A DNA stretch of 64,000 nt from Laccaria trichodermophora (lineage: Eukaryota > Basidiomycota > Agaricomycetes > Agaricales > Hydnangiaceae), in assembly GCA_018417955.1 (NCBI GenBank), contig JACTVC010000004.1, forward strand, positions 3,100,001 to 3,164,000. The letters run 5' to 3'. Positions 34,616 to 45,824 of the stretch are shown in pieces. The notes beneath the pieces were generated by a model, which saw nothing but the letters and a program-made list of their open reading frames with translations, did no database searches and was not told the origin of the DNA. Position numbers and translations under genes: made by a program. Position 1 is the first letter of the stretch. Each line of letters begins with the position of its first letter.

Positions 34616-35201
34616 TCCATTATACCAGAGCCCTGCAAGCCCAGGTGGCCCATATGCGTATGTATAGCTTCGCCCGTCAGAGAGAATGGTCAGCGACCCT
34701 TTGTGTTGTTTCCCCCCTCGAATGGGCAATAGCAGAGGTGCATGTTCTAAGTCATGATCAGTTGAGACCAGCCCCGAAGGAGAAGACTCAAACGTCGAGG
34801 AAGTTGATGAGGTTGCGGTGTCGAGTGCTATGTAACTGTTGGCATTACGGGTGCTCTGTAGGTTGCCGCTGGCATTAAATCTCGGGAGCTCAGGGAAATG
34901 TAGAGTAACGCACCATACGTATCGCTTCGGTTGTTGAAGGCAGCGTCGCCGTCGTTGTTAGGAGCGGAAGTCGTCGTCGTCGTCGAGGAACAAGTCAAAG
35001 CCCGCCCACTCGATAGGTTGAGTCACGTGTACTAGTCTTCCACCCCGGCTACTTACAAACTTTACCCTCAGGCCTCATTGACCTCACCCTAGCTGCTCCT
35101 TCCCAGTCGTGCGTTTTCATGTACACACTACGCGACGTTTTATCTAACTTAAGTGGCTTTCAAAGGGTTGCTAGTCCAGCCAACTTGAAAGAGCTGCAGA
35201 C
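34616..35201. other. No gene recognised
   Basis: Upstream side of the transporter fragment and the presumed promoter of the F-box pseudogene. An Asp/Thr codon-repeat tract (GTCGTC repeats) lies at 34970-34985. Confidence 0.35.
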
Positions 35202-36609
35202 ATGTTTCCTAGTACAGAAATCCTCTTAACGATCTTCAAAATTGTGTACATGCAAAACCGCGAGGAAGTCACGGATGAAAGGGAGTTCTACTTTTTGATC
35301 AACTCTCTGGTCCCAGAAATCGTTGGGGAATACAAGTGCATTTGGAGGCGCGACGAAGAACTCAGATATCCCTGTCTCTTGCCTGTCTCTTCCCTTATAA
35401 CATCGCTGCTGTGTGCGCCAAATGGCGCGTAATCGCTGCCAGCGTACCTGCGTTTTGGACCCGGGTTGTCTTTTCCCTTGACTCAGGACCCGAGGGGTCT
35501 TCACTCGTCGATCTTCAGCACCAGCTGCAGTGGTCGCGCGATCTTCTGCTGGAGATTACCTTAGGGAGAACCTGGGCGACGACTTCATGTACCACATGGA
35601 GGAAGCAGCTCGGGTGCGAAGCGCAATGGAGCTACTCCTGCCCCACATATCTCGCTGGCATATGTTCTACATTTCTACGATTCGCAGTTCCTCCTTGCCG
35701 GTGATCCTGAAGGAACTGCGTGGCACTGCCCCGATTTTGAAGATACTCAGGTTGGAATGCGAGGGAGACGGTGCTGACGACGATTTAGATGTGTATGGTA
35801 GAGACGTCTTCGTCTGCCCAGCACTACACAACTTCGATATCGATGGTGCCAACTTCTTATGGCTTCGAAACACTTACGGGGGGAATGGGTAACGCAGTTC
35901 GTTCCTCAGTTGGAGTACTTCAACGTTTCCGTCCTATCTCCTGCAGAAGAAGAAGAGGGGAACGGCGGTGAAGGCGGCATTGATGGGGAAAGGGTTAGTG
36001 GACCTGAGGGAGAAGAAGGGATCAATAGGCCTGAGAAGGGCCGGTTAAATCTGGATACATTTCTAGGAGAGGTCGCGCAGCTCACCTCATTGCGCCAGCT
36101 AATCCTCAAATCAATCATTTTCAACAACATACTACCGCCCGGAAATCGCCATCCTCTTCAGGTGTGATCATCAAGACCTTACGACCCTCAAGCTCACTAG
36201 GTGTCCCCTGGACGCGATGCCCAAATATTTCCTCCCAAGCATCCCTTGTTTGGTGTTACAAGATCTCACCCCCACCGTGAACCTCATGGAGATTTTCGAC
36301 AGATGGCATGGAATGGGACTCGAAATCGTCGGCTGTCCAACCTTTGATGACAATGTGCTGAAGCGACTGGGCATGCCGGGCGTAGGCGTGAGCATTTAGG
36401 AACTGGCCATCTTTGATTGCACAAATTTTTCTGTCTTGGCTTTACAGGAACTGGTATAAAGCAGGCTTCTTTGGGCTGGTCCTATGCAGACTCTAAAAGT
36501 GGCGGGTGAAGGGCCGGCTATCACAGACGACGAACGGGCGTGGTTTGGAGATCATGTAGCAGAATTCTCTGACGAGGTTGTATTGGCTGTTCCTGAATGT
36601 CTTACTTGA
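35202..36609 (+). pseudogene. F-box/leucine-rich protein, Agaricomycete type
   Basis: ATG 35202 starts MFPSTEILLTIFKIVY, a degenerate F-box helix. LFPYNIAAVCAKWRVIAASV and PAFWTRVVFSLD follow, the F-box core of the large Agaricomycete family, then SWNLDL-like leucine-rich segments (ILKILRLECEGD, LTSLRQLILKSIIFN, LEIVGCPTFDDNVL). F-box proteins normally recruit targets to SCF ubiquitin ligases through Skp1. Frame changes are needed near 35380, 35570 and 35870, and TAG at 36397 and TAA near 36457 interrupt the C-terminal blocks. The gene is full length in outline but carries at least five lesions. Confidence 0.7.
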
Positions 36610-37391
36610 GTGGATGGCCCTCCCAAAGTTCGGCTTGCGGGCGAAGACTCATCCCAAATTTCCACTACGACATAACGCCACTTTATCCTTCCTGCAGTGA
36701 TATGATAAAGTAAGTGCAAAAAAAGGCCCGCTTTTTCTAATGCTTGCGATAAGTGTAGAAATTGTTTATCCACTTCGTCCCCACCTGCCTCTTCGCACTC
36801 CGCATGCCCGTCGCTTATGCCCATCACCTCAAGGGCACCAATTCCAACTACATACACATTTTCGAATTGCCTGAATTGATACTGAACCCCTGTTCTTTTT
36901 TTCGCGGCGTACTCGCCCTTTCGTTGAGTCTCCACTTGCAAAAATACTTCTTTCTGCCCTTTTTCCTTGCTATCCGTCCAAAAGGAACCGTCTTGCCTTT
37001 CCGTTCATTCCATTCCATGCCTGAGACATTTCCTCGGCTTCATGTTCTTTCTGCGTGGCCCCGTCTCTCTTTTCAAAAACGTTGAGAAACGAGTCTTGAG
37101 TAAAATGATGCCCAGTCCCTAGGTATACATGCTACAGCAATAATTATTGGGGAAACCGACCTGACTAAGATTGTTGACAGTGGTTACAGCAGGAGCCGAC
37201 TGAATCTCATAATGGTAGATTGCAACCCTCTGAACGTTGAGTATGAGCGTCTGCGAAACAACTGTATGAATGACCTGGGGGGTAAGAGAGTTATCGAACT
37301 ACTTTTGATTTCCAGACACATTGGCAAGTTTGGCCCTCTTTCGCGCCCTAATAATACCAGCGTCAACGCCATAAAGATTACAAAAGTGAAT
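36610..37391. other. No gene recognised
   Basis: Open frames on both strands without motifs. A T-rich stretch runs from about 36890 to 36970. No repeat seen. Confidence 0.35.
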
Positions 37392-38251
37392 TTATAGCCA
37401 CATTAAGTCGGGATTGCCGGGGTTACGTGTCGGAAATGGACGTCGTGCTTCTTCGTGCCGTCTATTGATATTCATGAGATAATCAAGACCCAGATAATGC
37501 GAGAAGACACACCCAAGCTTCTCCAAAATTTCTTTTCGGCGTATTTGGTGCTCCCGCACGGGAATGATATTTGATCGCACAAATGAGTCAAAGAACGGCC
37601 GATTCTCTGGCTTGAGGCTGCACAACACCTCCTCATGCTCCGGCTGAAGATCGCCATTTGGGAGCACCGAGGGTCTCTTGCGTAAAAGTAAAGTATAAGT
37701 GAGGAGGTAGGATATCCACACTTTCAATGGGTCCTGAACTCTGCTGTGATTTCGGCCAGAGGGGGGATCGAGGTATGTCGCGATCATCGAGTCAAGAAAC
37801 GCGGTTAGTGTGGGGAATCGAATGTTGCCGGGGAAAGGCGCGAGAGACAACGAGCGACTTTTATCCTGGATGTTGAAATAGAATTGTGACTGAGGGTGGA
37901 TGAAGATGAAATCTGGGTCGTCGGGTGTGCGGTTACATGCGGCAATCGCCGTCTCGAGGCACACAGAGTGGGGAAAGGCTTTCGGCTGGCTTGGGTTGAA
38001 CACGATCTTTTCTACATGGTGTGGGTTGAAGCCAGAGAAAAGGCGACATTCAAGTGATTTCTTGATTTGTGTCGAAGCGGCGTGGAGATCTTGATCTGCA
38101 ACGAGTAGGTGGGAACGAAGTGGGCGAACGCCAGCGCATCTTCTCCCCAGATCAGACATTCGATATTTGCGTTAGAGAGCGCCCAGGCATACTTTAAACG
38201 ATTTTCCTGCACCTCTTGGGACCATGGGCTGGAGTCGTAGAGTTCTAGCAT
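37392..38251 (-). pseudogene. Uncharacterised fungal protein broken by one frameshift
   Basis: Two long overlapping minus-strand frames make one protein. From ATG 38251 (MLELYDSSPWSQEVQENRLK) the frame runs to FAHFVPT near 38115. A one-base loss then shifts it, and the second frame continues LLVADQDLHAASTQIKKSLE for another 240 residues to a stop at 37392 (NRRHEEARRPFPTRNP near the end). Both halves have strongly protein-like composition, including FIFIHPQSQFYFNIQD and EKLGCVF. I associate this layout with a multicopy Agaricomycete family of unknown function. The first frame also stays open upstream to 38476. A single sequencing error at 38110-38120 would equally explain the break. Confidence 0.65.
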
Positions 38252-40407
38252 TTGGTAGTGATGCGTTTTGCAGATTAGAAATGCAGCACCGCTTTTTATA
38301 CATGTGGGTTCATTATTGGTATTTATTTGTGTCTTGATGTCGCAACCGCTTCTGCGTATTAGTACAGTAGTATTTTGGAACTTCTGATCCGGACATACAA
38401 TTTTTGTGTGCCTATCAAGCTTTGGACTCTCTTGAAAGCGTCGCCCTTGAGATGATTTTTTTAGTAAGCCAACCAAAAGCCAACTTTCACCAGTTTTTTT
38501 TACGACCCACGTTTATATTGGCTCCACCCCAGTCCCATGAATTATATAATTCACTGGTAAGACATTAATTTACAGCATTCAGGCTAGCTCTCTTTCCACA
38601 AATACTGGAGGGTACGTTCCATCCCTGCACTTCGTGGTCTGATGAAGACTTGATGGTAGATCGAGTTTTCTTACATGAGGTTGCTTATTCTATGCATCGA
38701 AAGAGCTACCAAATCATGATTCCGATCTGATCTCACCAACATGTGAGAGTCATTCATCGGAATTGACACCACAGCACTCGTCTTGCACCAATGTTTGTGG
38801 GGTCTGTCTAGTCACCTCCCTCTGGAACATTCTCGGTTCCGTGATTGAAAAAATTCCGCTTGACCCTCACCGCGACACCTAGATTGGTTGCCTTCCATAC
38901 TCAGGCTATACACTGCGACCCTTCGGAGCACCTCCTTGAATGTTTCGATCGTCGCAGCCTCAATGCAGCTGCAGGTACGGTACCTGTGGGTCCGACGGAT
39001 ATCTGGGAAACACAGGTGCTGTGGAACTCTGAAGGCCAAAATGTACCCTTGGTTGGATATCAACAAGGAGGTGGGTAATTACTATGGAGGCCTTCATAAC
39101 TTCTCACAATTATATCGACCTCTTGGCGCGCGAAAACGTTGCTGTACTGGTATTCACGCAACCCCCTTGGAGAAAGGAGGTCGCACCAGATTCCTACTTT
39201 TTGCTCATTTGTTCACGTCCCACTGTTCGATTTCGAAATCCCCCATTCTAGGATAAAATGCCAACTCTACCTGAAAAGTCCGGATGCCTCCGATTTTCCA
39301 ATTTCTAGTGTCAAGTCGATCATACCATCAGCTTTATCGATGACAAAAATTGAGAAGAACGTCATGATGGATGTACATCATGTAAGGAGACGGATATTTT
39401 ACTTTGGGAAGAGAAACATCAAAATGTAATTTGCCTGTTCTTCATCTGTGTCCGCAATTTGACAGCTATCCCTACGACGTTCCTGAATAGCAGCGGGCAT
39501 GTGCTGACACGTGGGATATTTATCCAATTTTAGGACGGCACGTTCTCCTTTGACCCTTCATTCCACAACCGCTGATGTGAAGCATCAGGCTGTCGGCTTC
39601 CTAGGCAAGCATCTTGCTCCGACCGAGACGTTGTCCATAGGATGGTATGAGTACATAAGACATAGAGGGACGTAAACACCAATCGGTGGTGTTAGTAACA
39701 CCAGCACTCCGCTCCGCTCCATACCGGCTCACGTAAAGATATCGGTTCGTCCTCGTACATTTTCTTTGTCAGATATGGTGCTAATGTTACTCTCCTTCCA
39801 TATCAGATCTATCTGGCAATACTTAATCCCTCAACGTGGTGTGTGTGAGCGTCTTTAGGGTTTTCAATCGATGCCATGTTTTGCCAGTGAGACACCGCCG
39901 GCCTTTAGATAATACCACCCGGACTGCGGAGTACACAGACACTCAACAAAATAGTCCTAATTGATATATTCTGGTGACTTGTCAACTTTAAATACTTTGA
40001 CTACAGCTTAACGAAAGTGTGTAGTGCGCACTGGCAATGCTGTCAGTCGTTCTTGTTTTCCTTGCCGACTTGACATTGAGCCCGTTGACTATCACAAGAT
40101 CGGTAAAAAGAAAACAAAATCCTGGAGCGGACCCTTCCAGAGACACCCCAGCGTCAATCTGAATGGTATAGTAGTTCAAGATCTCGCCCCGAAACGGTGT
40201 GCAGCTTCTGCTCGCCCTGACTGGCCGAGATGATATATACCATTCCGCGAAGGGTTGCTGTGAGATGAAAGGAGCAAGTCATGCATAGTCGCCGAACCCC
40301 GTACCTTTTCTTTTAGCCCTCGGGTATAAAAACCCTTCGCCCTTGGAGTCAAAACGACGAAGTTCTTAATCCACCCTATACTACTAGCCGCTACAATAAT
40401 TCTAAAC
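38252..40407. other. No gene recognised over 2.1 kb
   Basis: Short open frames on both strands at 38800-39430 show some protein-like phrases (PTDIWETQVLWNSEGQ) but no consistent exon structure. No tandem repeat, terminal repeat or RNA gene found by eye. Confidence 0.3.
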
Positions 40408-40709
40408 ATGTCTCCGAGTCAAGTTGAACAACGCAAATCGGAACGGGTACTGTCTTGTATCCTACATTTTTCGGACGCTGACGGATTGCTCAGAGAAACG
40501 ACAAGAATGGTTCTCAAACCTCTCTGCCAAAAATCCCCAAGAGGACACCTATGGCTTGTCAGTTCTGCAGAGGTCTTGCTCTTTCCACTCATAGTGACTC
40601 CTGACGCTACACAACTAATTGTCATAAAGGGCGGAAACTAAAATGCGATGGAAGTCGGCCATCGTGCTCCAACTGCAACCGCCGTTCCCTCGCTTGCGAA
40701 TACTTTGCA
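40408..40709 (+). pseudogene. Orphan N-terminal exons of a Zn(II)2Cys6 transcription factor
   Basis: Exons 40408-40446, 40494-40572 and 40630-40709 join in phase: MSPSQVEQRKSER, then a Lys/Arg-rich linker (KIPKRTPMA), then C-x2-C-x6-C-x6-C-x2-C-x6-C (CQFCRGRKLKC, then CSNCNRRSLAC). This is a complete fungal binuclear zinc cluster, which binds CGG-type DNA triplets. All donors and acceptors are canonical. A donor follows at 40710, but no linker, dimerisation coil or middle-homology region is seen in the following 1 kb. I call it a truncated gene head; a very short DNA-binding-only protein is a less likely alternative. Confidence 0.75.
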
Positions 40710-40712
40710 GTG

Positions 40713-41784
40713 TATTTCATTTCATTTTTTTTACAGTTGTCCAAAACCAACCTACGATTTTCAGTTCTACTCAGCGTTAGATTCTACGGAGTGAGATTTC
40801 GTATGACTTGGCTTGCAGAAATTTTTCAATTTTTATTGCCTATATGTGACCCATATGTTTCTATGCATAGATTTTCGTTACTAGTAGTATTATAATTACG
40901 ACTCAGAAAACTGCCATGCTTGGATTTATATACCCCGCCCGTTTTGTGCTCCCTCCAGTCCCTCAATGTTCTCGGGCTTATTTTGTAGCCCCCATTCGTG
41001 TCGTTCCAACGAACCCCTTTTTGTCCAAATCCATCAAGAATTGGTAGAACTAATAATAAAATACTGTAAAATAGTATAGGAGAATCCAAAAGACAGGCCG
41101 ACTATCGATGAAGTCATGGAGCGTTTCGAGGATATATGTGTTCGCTTGAGCGATAGGAAATTACGTTCTCGTGTTGCGAGCAAGAAGGAACCGTGGATTG
41201 TTACACTCTTCCTATCGTACCCCCACCGACGCACGCAAAATGAACTGGCTCGGAAAGGTATTGCCGCGATACCCAACTATCCTCCAGAACTCGCCTGCCG
41301 TCCTCCCAGTATTTTTCAAAGGATTTTCACAAAGAGGACGCCCATCAAGCATTAGTGGGCGAATTTTATCCGGGACGGCGTGGGATGCGGTTCCAGTTTC
41401 AGAAACAACCGACCAGCGCGCATCCAATCAGCCTCCATCCTCACTCTCTTCGGAGCATTAACCATAGACTTAGTACTCGAGTGATGTTTGATCTATGGGT
41501 GTAGTACGAATTATTCACATTAGACCGACGCCTAACAAGATAAAAAGGAAAACGTATAAAAAGCGCCAAAAGCCTGGTCCTTCCAGCGGGATGCCACTCG
41601 TCATGACATCCACCTATCACAGGGTGTCGTATTGCGATTACAACGTCCGTACTGCTCTTTGGATTGGTAAAGGCGACGCTTGGATACCTTGGGTACTCAC
41701 TCGCCGCTAATACCGTTGACTGGGTTTTTGGAATACGGCGTACGTCGCCGTATCGGAGATGCTCTGTAACCAACGCTTTTCACA
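40713..41784. other. No gene recognised
   Basis: AT-rich near 40710-41090, then open frames without motifs. No continuation of the zinc-cluster gene detected. Confidence 0.35.
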
Positions 41785-42299
41785 ATGGACTACGGACCTT
41801 CCCTCCAACGCGCCTTCTTCCCAAGTTCGTCTTCCTTCACAAATATAACTTTCCTTATTTTCTAACCCGGTGTTCTCGAAGGCTCCAAATACTCACCAGG
41901 TAACATCTTCTCTTTAGGCGACATCCACCCAGCAATGCAGACACTCGACTACCAATAGGAACACCAAGACAAGTTCAGATACCTCGTTTCTGATCCCAAT
42001 GCAGACGTGCCTTTCCTCGATTCCGCGCACGATGTGTCTCTCAACTTGATGATTGCGGAGCTTCTTATGTTTGTTCTGCCAGCATTGGGTCTTTGGACTC
42101 CATCACACGTTTTCATTTATGCTTGTTTCCAAAGGGACTCAAGCAAGCACTTCGACTCGGCGCTTGGGAGATAGCGAGCGTTGCGGGTGTCAAGACGAGG
42201 GCTGGGCTAGTGTTGATGTTAGGCTTGTGCATCCTGAGACCAGTTCTTCGGTTAAAAAGCAGTGGTAAGTTGATTGAGTACCTAAATTTCCGTCGTTGA
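41785..42299 (+). pseudogene. Decayed gene of unknown family
   Basis: From ATG 41785 (MDYGPSLQRAFFPSSSSF) with stops at about 41863 and 41957, the second being TAG in TLDYQ/EHQDKF. The following block reads FRYLVSDPNADVPFLDSAHD and VSLNLMIAELL. A frame change then leads to a hydrophobic C-terminal block, ALRLGAWEIASVAGVKTRAG and LVLMLGLCILRPVLRL, likely one membrane helix. The mix of a clean coding texture and several stops fits a recent pseudogene. I do not recognise it. Confidence 0.45.
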
Positions 42300-43331
42300 C
42301 GATGTACAGCTTGCCCCAACTCGCCTCACATAAAAAAAGGGCTTCCTTGAAGACCCAATAATTTACCTTGCCGTAAAACCTGAAGAGGTCCCGACTTTCC
42401 GGTGGCCAAGGCTTCGAGAACACACCTGTGATGGCATAAAGCTCTCATCCGCTCTATACGATACAAGCCAAAGATAAGGTGTGAGGTCTTTGTTGAACAA
42501 CCAATTTGTATGCCTGCCGTGCGAGACGATAGCGGTGATGGTGAAGCGTAAGGACAGCGTGAAAACCATGTGGTTGTTGGGTGAACACAGTCTTGCAGAT
42601 AATAGAGGGTGACAGCTTGAACGTGGGTGGTAAGCAACCTTCAATTGGAGTTTACGTGCCAGGTGGGGACATACCTCAAGCTCAACACCTCTTTCCCCTC
42701 ATCTCGAGCCACTCGCCTCTAACTACAGTCCCCCGATGCACAATGTCTGATAGACGTAGCAATGCGAATGACGCGTATCCATCCTGACGTGTGTCCGTCC
42801 TCACGCGTATCCATCCTCGCGCATCCATGCTCGCGCTCGCCTCGCTAGGGGAGGAATTTAGTACCTGTATTATCTGAGTGATAGCAGAATGAATTAACTG
42901 GCTACAGTTCAGGGTGAAAAGCTCACCGTAGTTCCCCATCATCCCCGCGACGCGTTACGGTACACGGTTCGCGTCATATCGGTTCCTTTTGTCGCAATCA
43001 GTCTCAGATGATCGTCATCACCACTTTGCCGTCGATTATCATTTCTGTCCTCCCCAACTGGTTGTCGGCTCCCCTGTCCTTGCTATCTTGAAGTAAGACC
43101 ACATAATCGTTGAGGGAGTGAAAGATCTAAGCGAGTGTCAGTGTTTCCCTTGTGAGTAAAGAAGAAAAATATCAACTGTGGTCAAGAAAGGCCCGGTGGA
43201 AGTGGTGGGTAATCTGCAAGACGGTGGGGTCGGGGTTTGTGAAGCTTGAAAGTTAGGGTTAGGGTTTTGAGCAATGATTTGATAAGACAATTCTCATCAC
43301 TACACCAACTCTGAGTCGGAACTTCTGATAA
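42300..43331. other. No gene; two telomere-type repeats at 43252-43267
   Basis: GTTAGGGTTAGGGTTTTG at 43252-43269 is two TTAGGG units just upstream of the PTPA copy. Similar CCCTAACCCTAA words lie in the 53-kb repeat. CGCGTATCCATCC-type short repeats occur at 42774-42830. Otherwise nothing recognised. Confidence 0.45.
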
Positions 43332-44300
43332 ATGGCATTCCAAGTCCCGCGCAAAGCGATTCTAACGAAGGAACAACTTGAATTCTTTCAAACCTCGAAG
43401 ACACACCAAGAACTCATCTCATATATTGAGGTCCTCAACGAAGCAGTCGTCGGCGTCAGGCTCACCGACGAATGTTCGTTGTCTACTGTTGCAGCTGCTG
43501 TTCTCGCCCTTTTGGACAGTGTTGAGTGAGTGGCGAGGGAGACGCGTCCTGTGGAGAACTCCGCGTCGAGGTTTGGGAATTCGGCTTTTCGAACATTCTA
43601 TGATCGTGTCTCCGAGGTGCGTTTGTGTATCCTGGAGTTGGATTGAAGTATTCGCTAACCATTATCCATAGATTTCACCGGAGTTACACGCATCGCTCCC
43701 TGGTTTTCCAAGTGAAGCTATCAAGGAACTGTCGGTCTATTTCGGCGAGGCATGGGGCAATCGCACGCGCATCGATTACGGGAGTGGGATGGAACTCAAT
43801 TTCCTGTGCTGGCTGTAAGTTTCGTACTTCTTCCCTCTTTGTGATTGCTCAAGACGTCGTACACTTAGCTTATGTTTAGATTGGCTACAGGTCTTACGAG
43901 AAACGGACCACAAAGGGATCGTTATTCGTTTATTCTGGAGGTGACTCACCTTTCTCATATTTCAGTCGGAACAAAACTGACCTGTTGGCAGATACATAAA
44001 TACCATGCGGATACTCCAATCAACCTACTGGCTAGAACCGGCTGGATCGCATGGTGTCTGGGGGACCACTTTCTCCCGTTTCTCTTTAGTTCCGCTCAAC
44101 TACGAGGTGGGCAACGTCATCGCCTCTTCCGAACCCCAATGCTGATCCATGGCACATCAGAGCATAAGTACATCCGTCCCTTGAAGGCGATACACGATCC
44201 AGAGATAGTGGAAGAATACTCAAAAGACTACATGTATTTCGCTTGTATCGCTTTCATCAACTCGGCGCGTCTTTCCCCTCTCTTCATTGAGCGCTGTTGA
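43332..44300 (+). pseudogene. PP2A phosphatase activator PTPA (Rrd1/Rrd2)
   Basis: ATG 43332 gives the family N-terminus (VPRKAILTKEQLEFFQTSKT, YIEVLNEAVVGVRLTDEC). TGA at 43527-43529 stops it after LLDSVE, but the same frame continues VARETRPVENSASRFGNSAF and RTFYDRVSE. After an intron it reads GEAWGNRTRIDYGSGMELNF, the core ATP/PP2A-binding signature of PTPA, a peptidyl-prolyl isomerase-like activator of PP2[17 protein letters not shown] is followed by a small deletion where LDDY is expected, then [14 protein letters not shown] and YIRPLKAIHDPEIVEEYSKD. Nothing after FINS, the C-terminal quarter, is found. The stop is what a C-to-T change in an Arg CGA codon would give. Confidence 0.85.
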
Positions 44301-45824
44301 CCTCGACGCACCAGGAACCAACTCGTTCATCCTGATACGAGTTTGGCGGCACCGTAGGGGCCCTCGCGACGTCTTCATACACCTTATCAGCGAATGTTTG
44401 ATAGCCACGGAGGTAATGGCGTCTGATGTCGAGGACGAGTGTAACATTATTCCATAATTTGTTGCTTCCTTAGAAACGTTTTCTTCACTTATTTTTGTTC
44501 TTGGTTAGGATTGGCTTCCCAGAGGTGCACAAGTGAATGGTCTCAGCGCTCGTCTCCACCACTTCCCATCCCGCGATGGGTATAAATTATACACACTCCA
44601 CTACCCTAATGGCAACTTAAAAGTCACACTTCAAGTTTTCACGAGCTCTCGATTCTCGAATACCCCTTCAATGATAGAGAGTATTTATGCAAGGCGATGG
44701 AAATCCAGCCGGGTGATAAAGGCTTGTGCTTGTAGTACGGAGCCTTAAGCAAAAGATAGTTTATACAACGTAATGGCCGCGACAATTGCTACAGTTGTGA
44801 CTCACAGACTGAAGGAGGAATCATTGCCAAGCCCAGGAGTTCTGTCACTTGAAAACGCCATATGCGCGGGATGTGGAAGTTCCAGGAGGACCTTTAGCGA
44901 AAGATGGGCGCTACGAATTCCTATTGCAAACGACCCCTTACAGTCAAGTTAACTACAACTTGTCAGTGGGGAAAGGCAACCTCGTTCGAAGTCGTTACAC
45001 CAAACCCGGGTCTTGCCTTGCTAGTAGGTACCATCCTATTGGAATTTTCGATTTACACAAGAGTCCTAGAGAATGTGAAGTGCGATGAAAATGTCAACGA
45101 AAAAGAGTGAGCGACATACAGGTCACTGGCTCCCAAGCATTAGCTCAGAGGCACATGTTTCCTAAATAGTGCAAAGGGCAATGATAAATGCAGACGAAAA
45201 AGACCAAACGACGTACGCGGTACAGGTCACGAAAATCTCCAAACAACAGCTCAGCTCCCTAGCACAAGAAATCCATGGATAATTATATACGCTATCGACA
45301 AACAAGTAGTCGAGATGCAATGTGATGAGGTCGGGAATGCGTATGGTATCAAAAACGGACGGAAGGGGTGCTCGAGAAAAGTCTGCACAAGCGAATGTAC
45401 ATAAGTAGTAGAGACGACGAAAAGCAATGGGTACGGACGAGTGTGCAAGATGAAAGACGGAAGAAGGAGAGAGTTATGGGGGGGTGATAGTAGTCAGGAG
45501 TGTTATTGTCGATGAGAAGAATCGTTGGATGAAATCCAAAAGAAAGAAAAAAAGGGAGCAAATTCAAAAAAGAAAGAACGAGTTTGAGTTCATGGGCGAG
45601 CGCGTCTTCAAAGCTTCACAGATTACCACCCCTTACAGTGATAATTGTCCGCCCAACTCTTATTCCTCGCCATAGCCAACCGCCTCCTCTCCTCCCTCTC
45701 CTCCACCTCCCCCCCACTCCCCCTCCTCTCCCTATCAGAAGGCTGTGTTTGATCTACATTAGATGGACCAGCTGCCCCATTCCCATTCCCAGCAGCCTCC
45801 CCTTTAGCCCGAAGCTGAACCATA
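44301..45824. other. No gene recognised
   Basis: Open frames at 44533-44748 and 44849-45110 have no motifs. 45400-45570 is purine-rich on the plus strand, next to the 3' end of the DUF3295 gene. Confidence 0.35.

Noticed and set aside
45484..45675. Lys/Arg-rich short frame near 45.5 kb
   Set aside because: A purine-rich tract downstream of a gene; no splice structure or homology.
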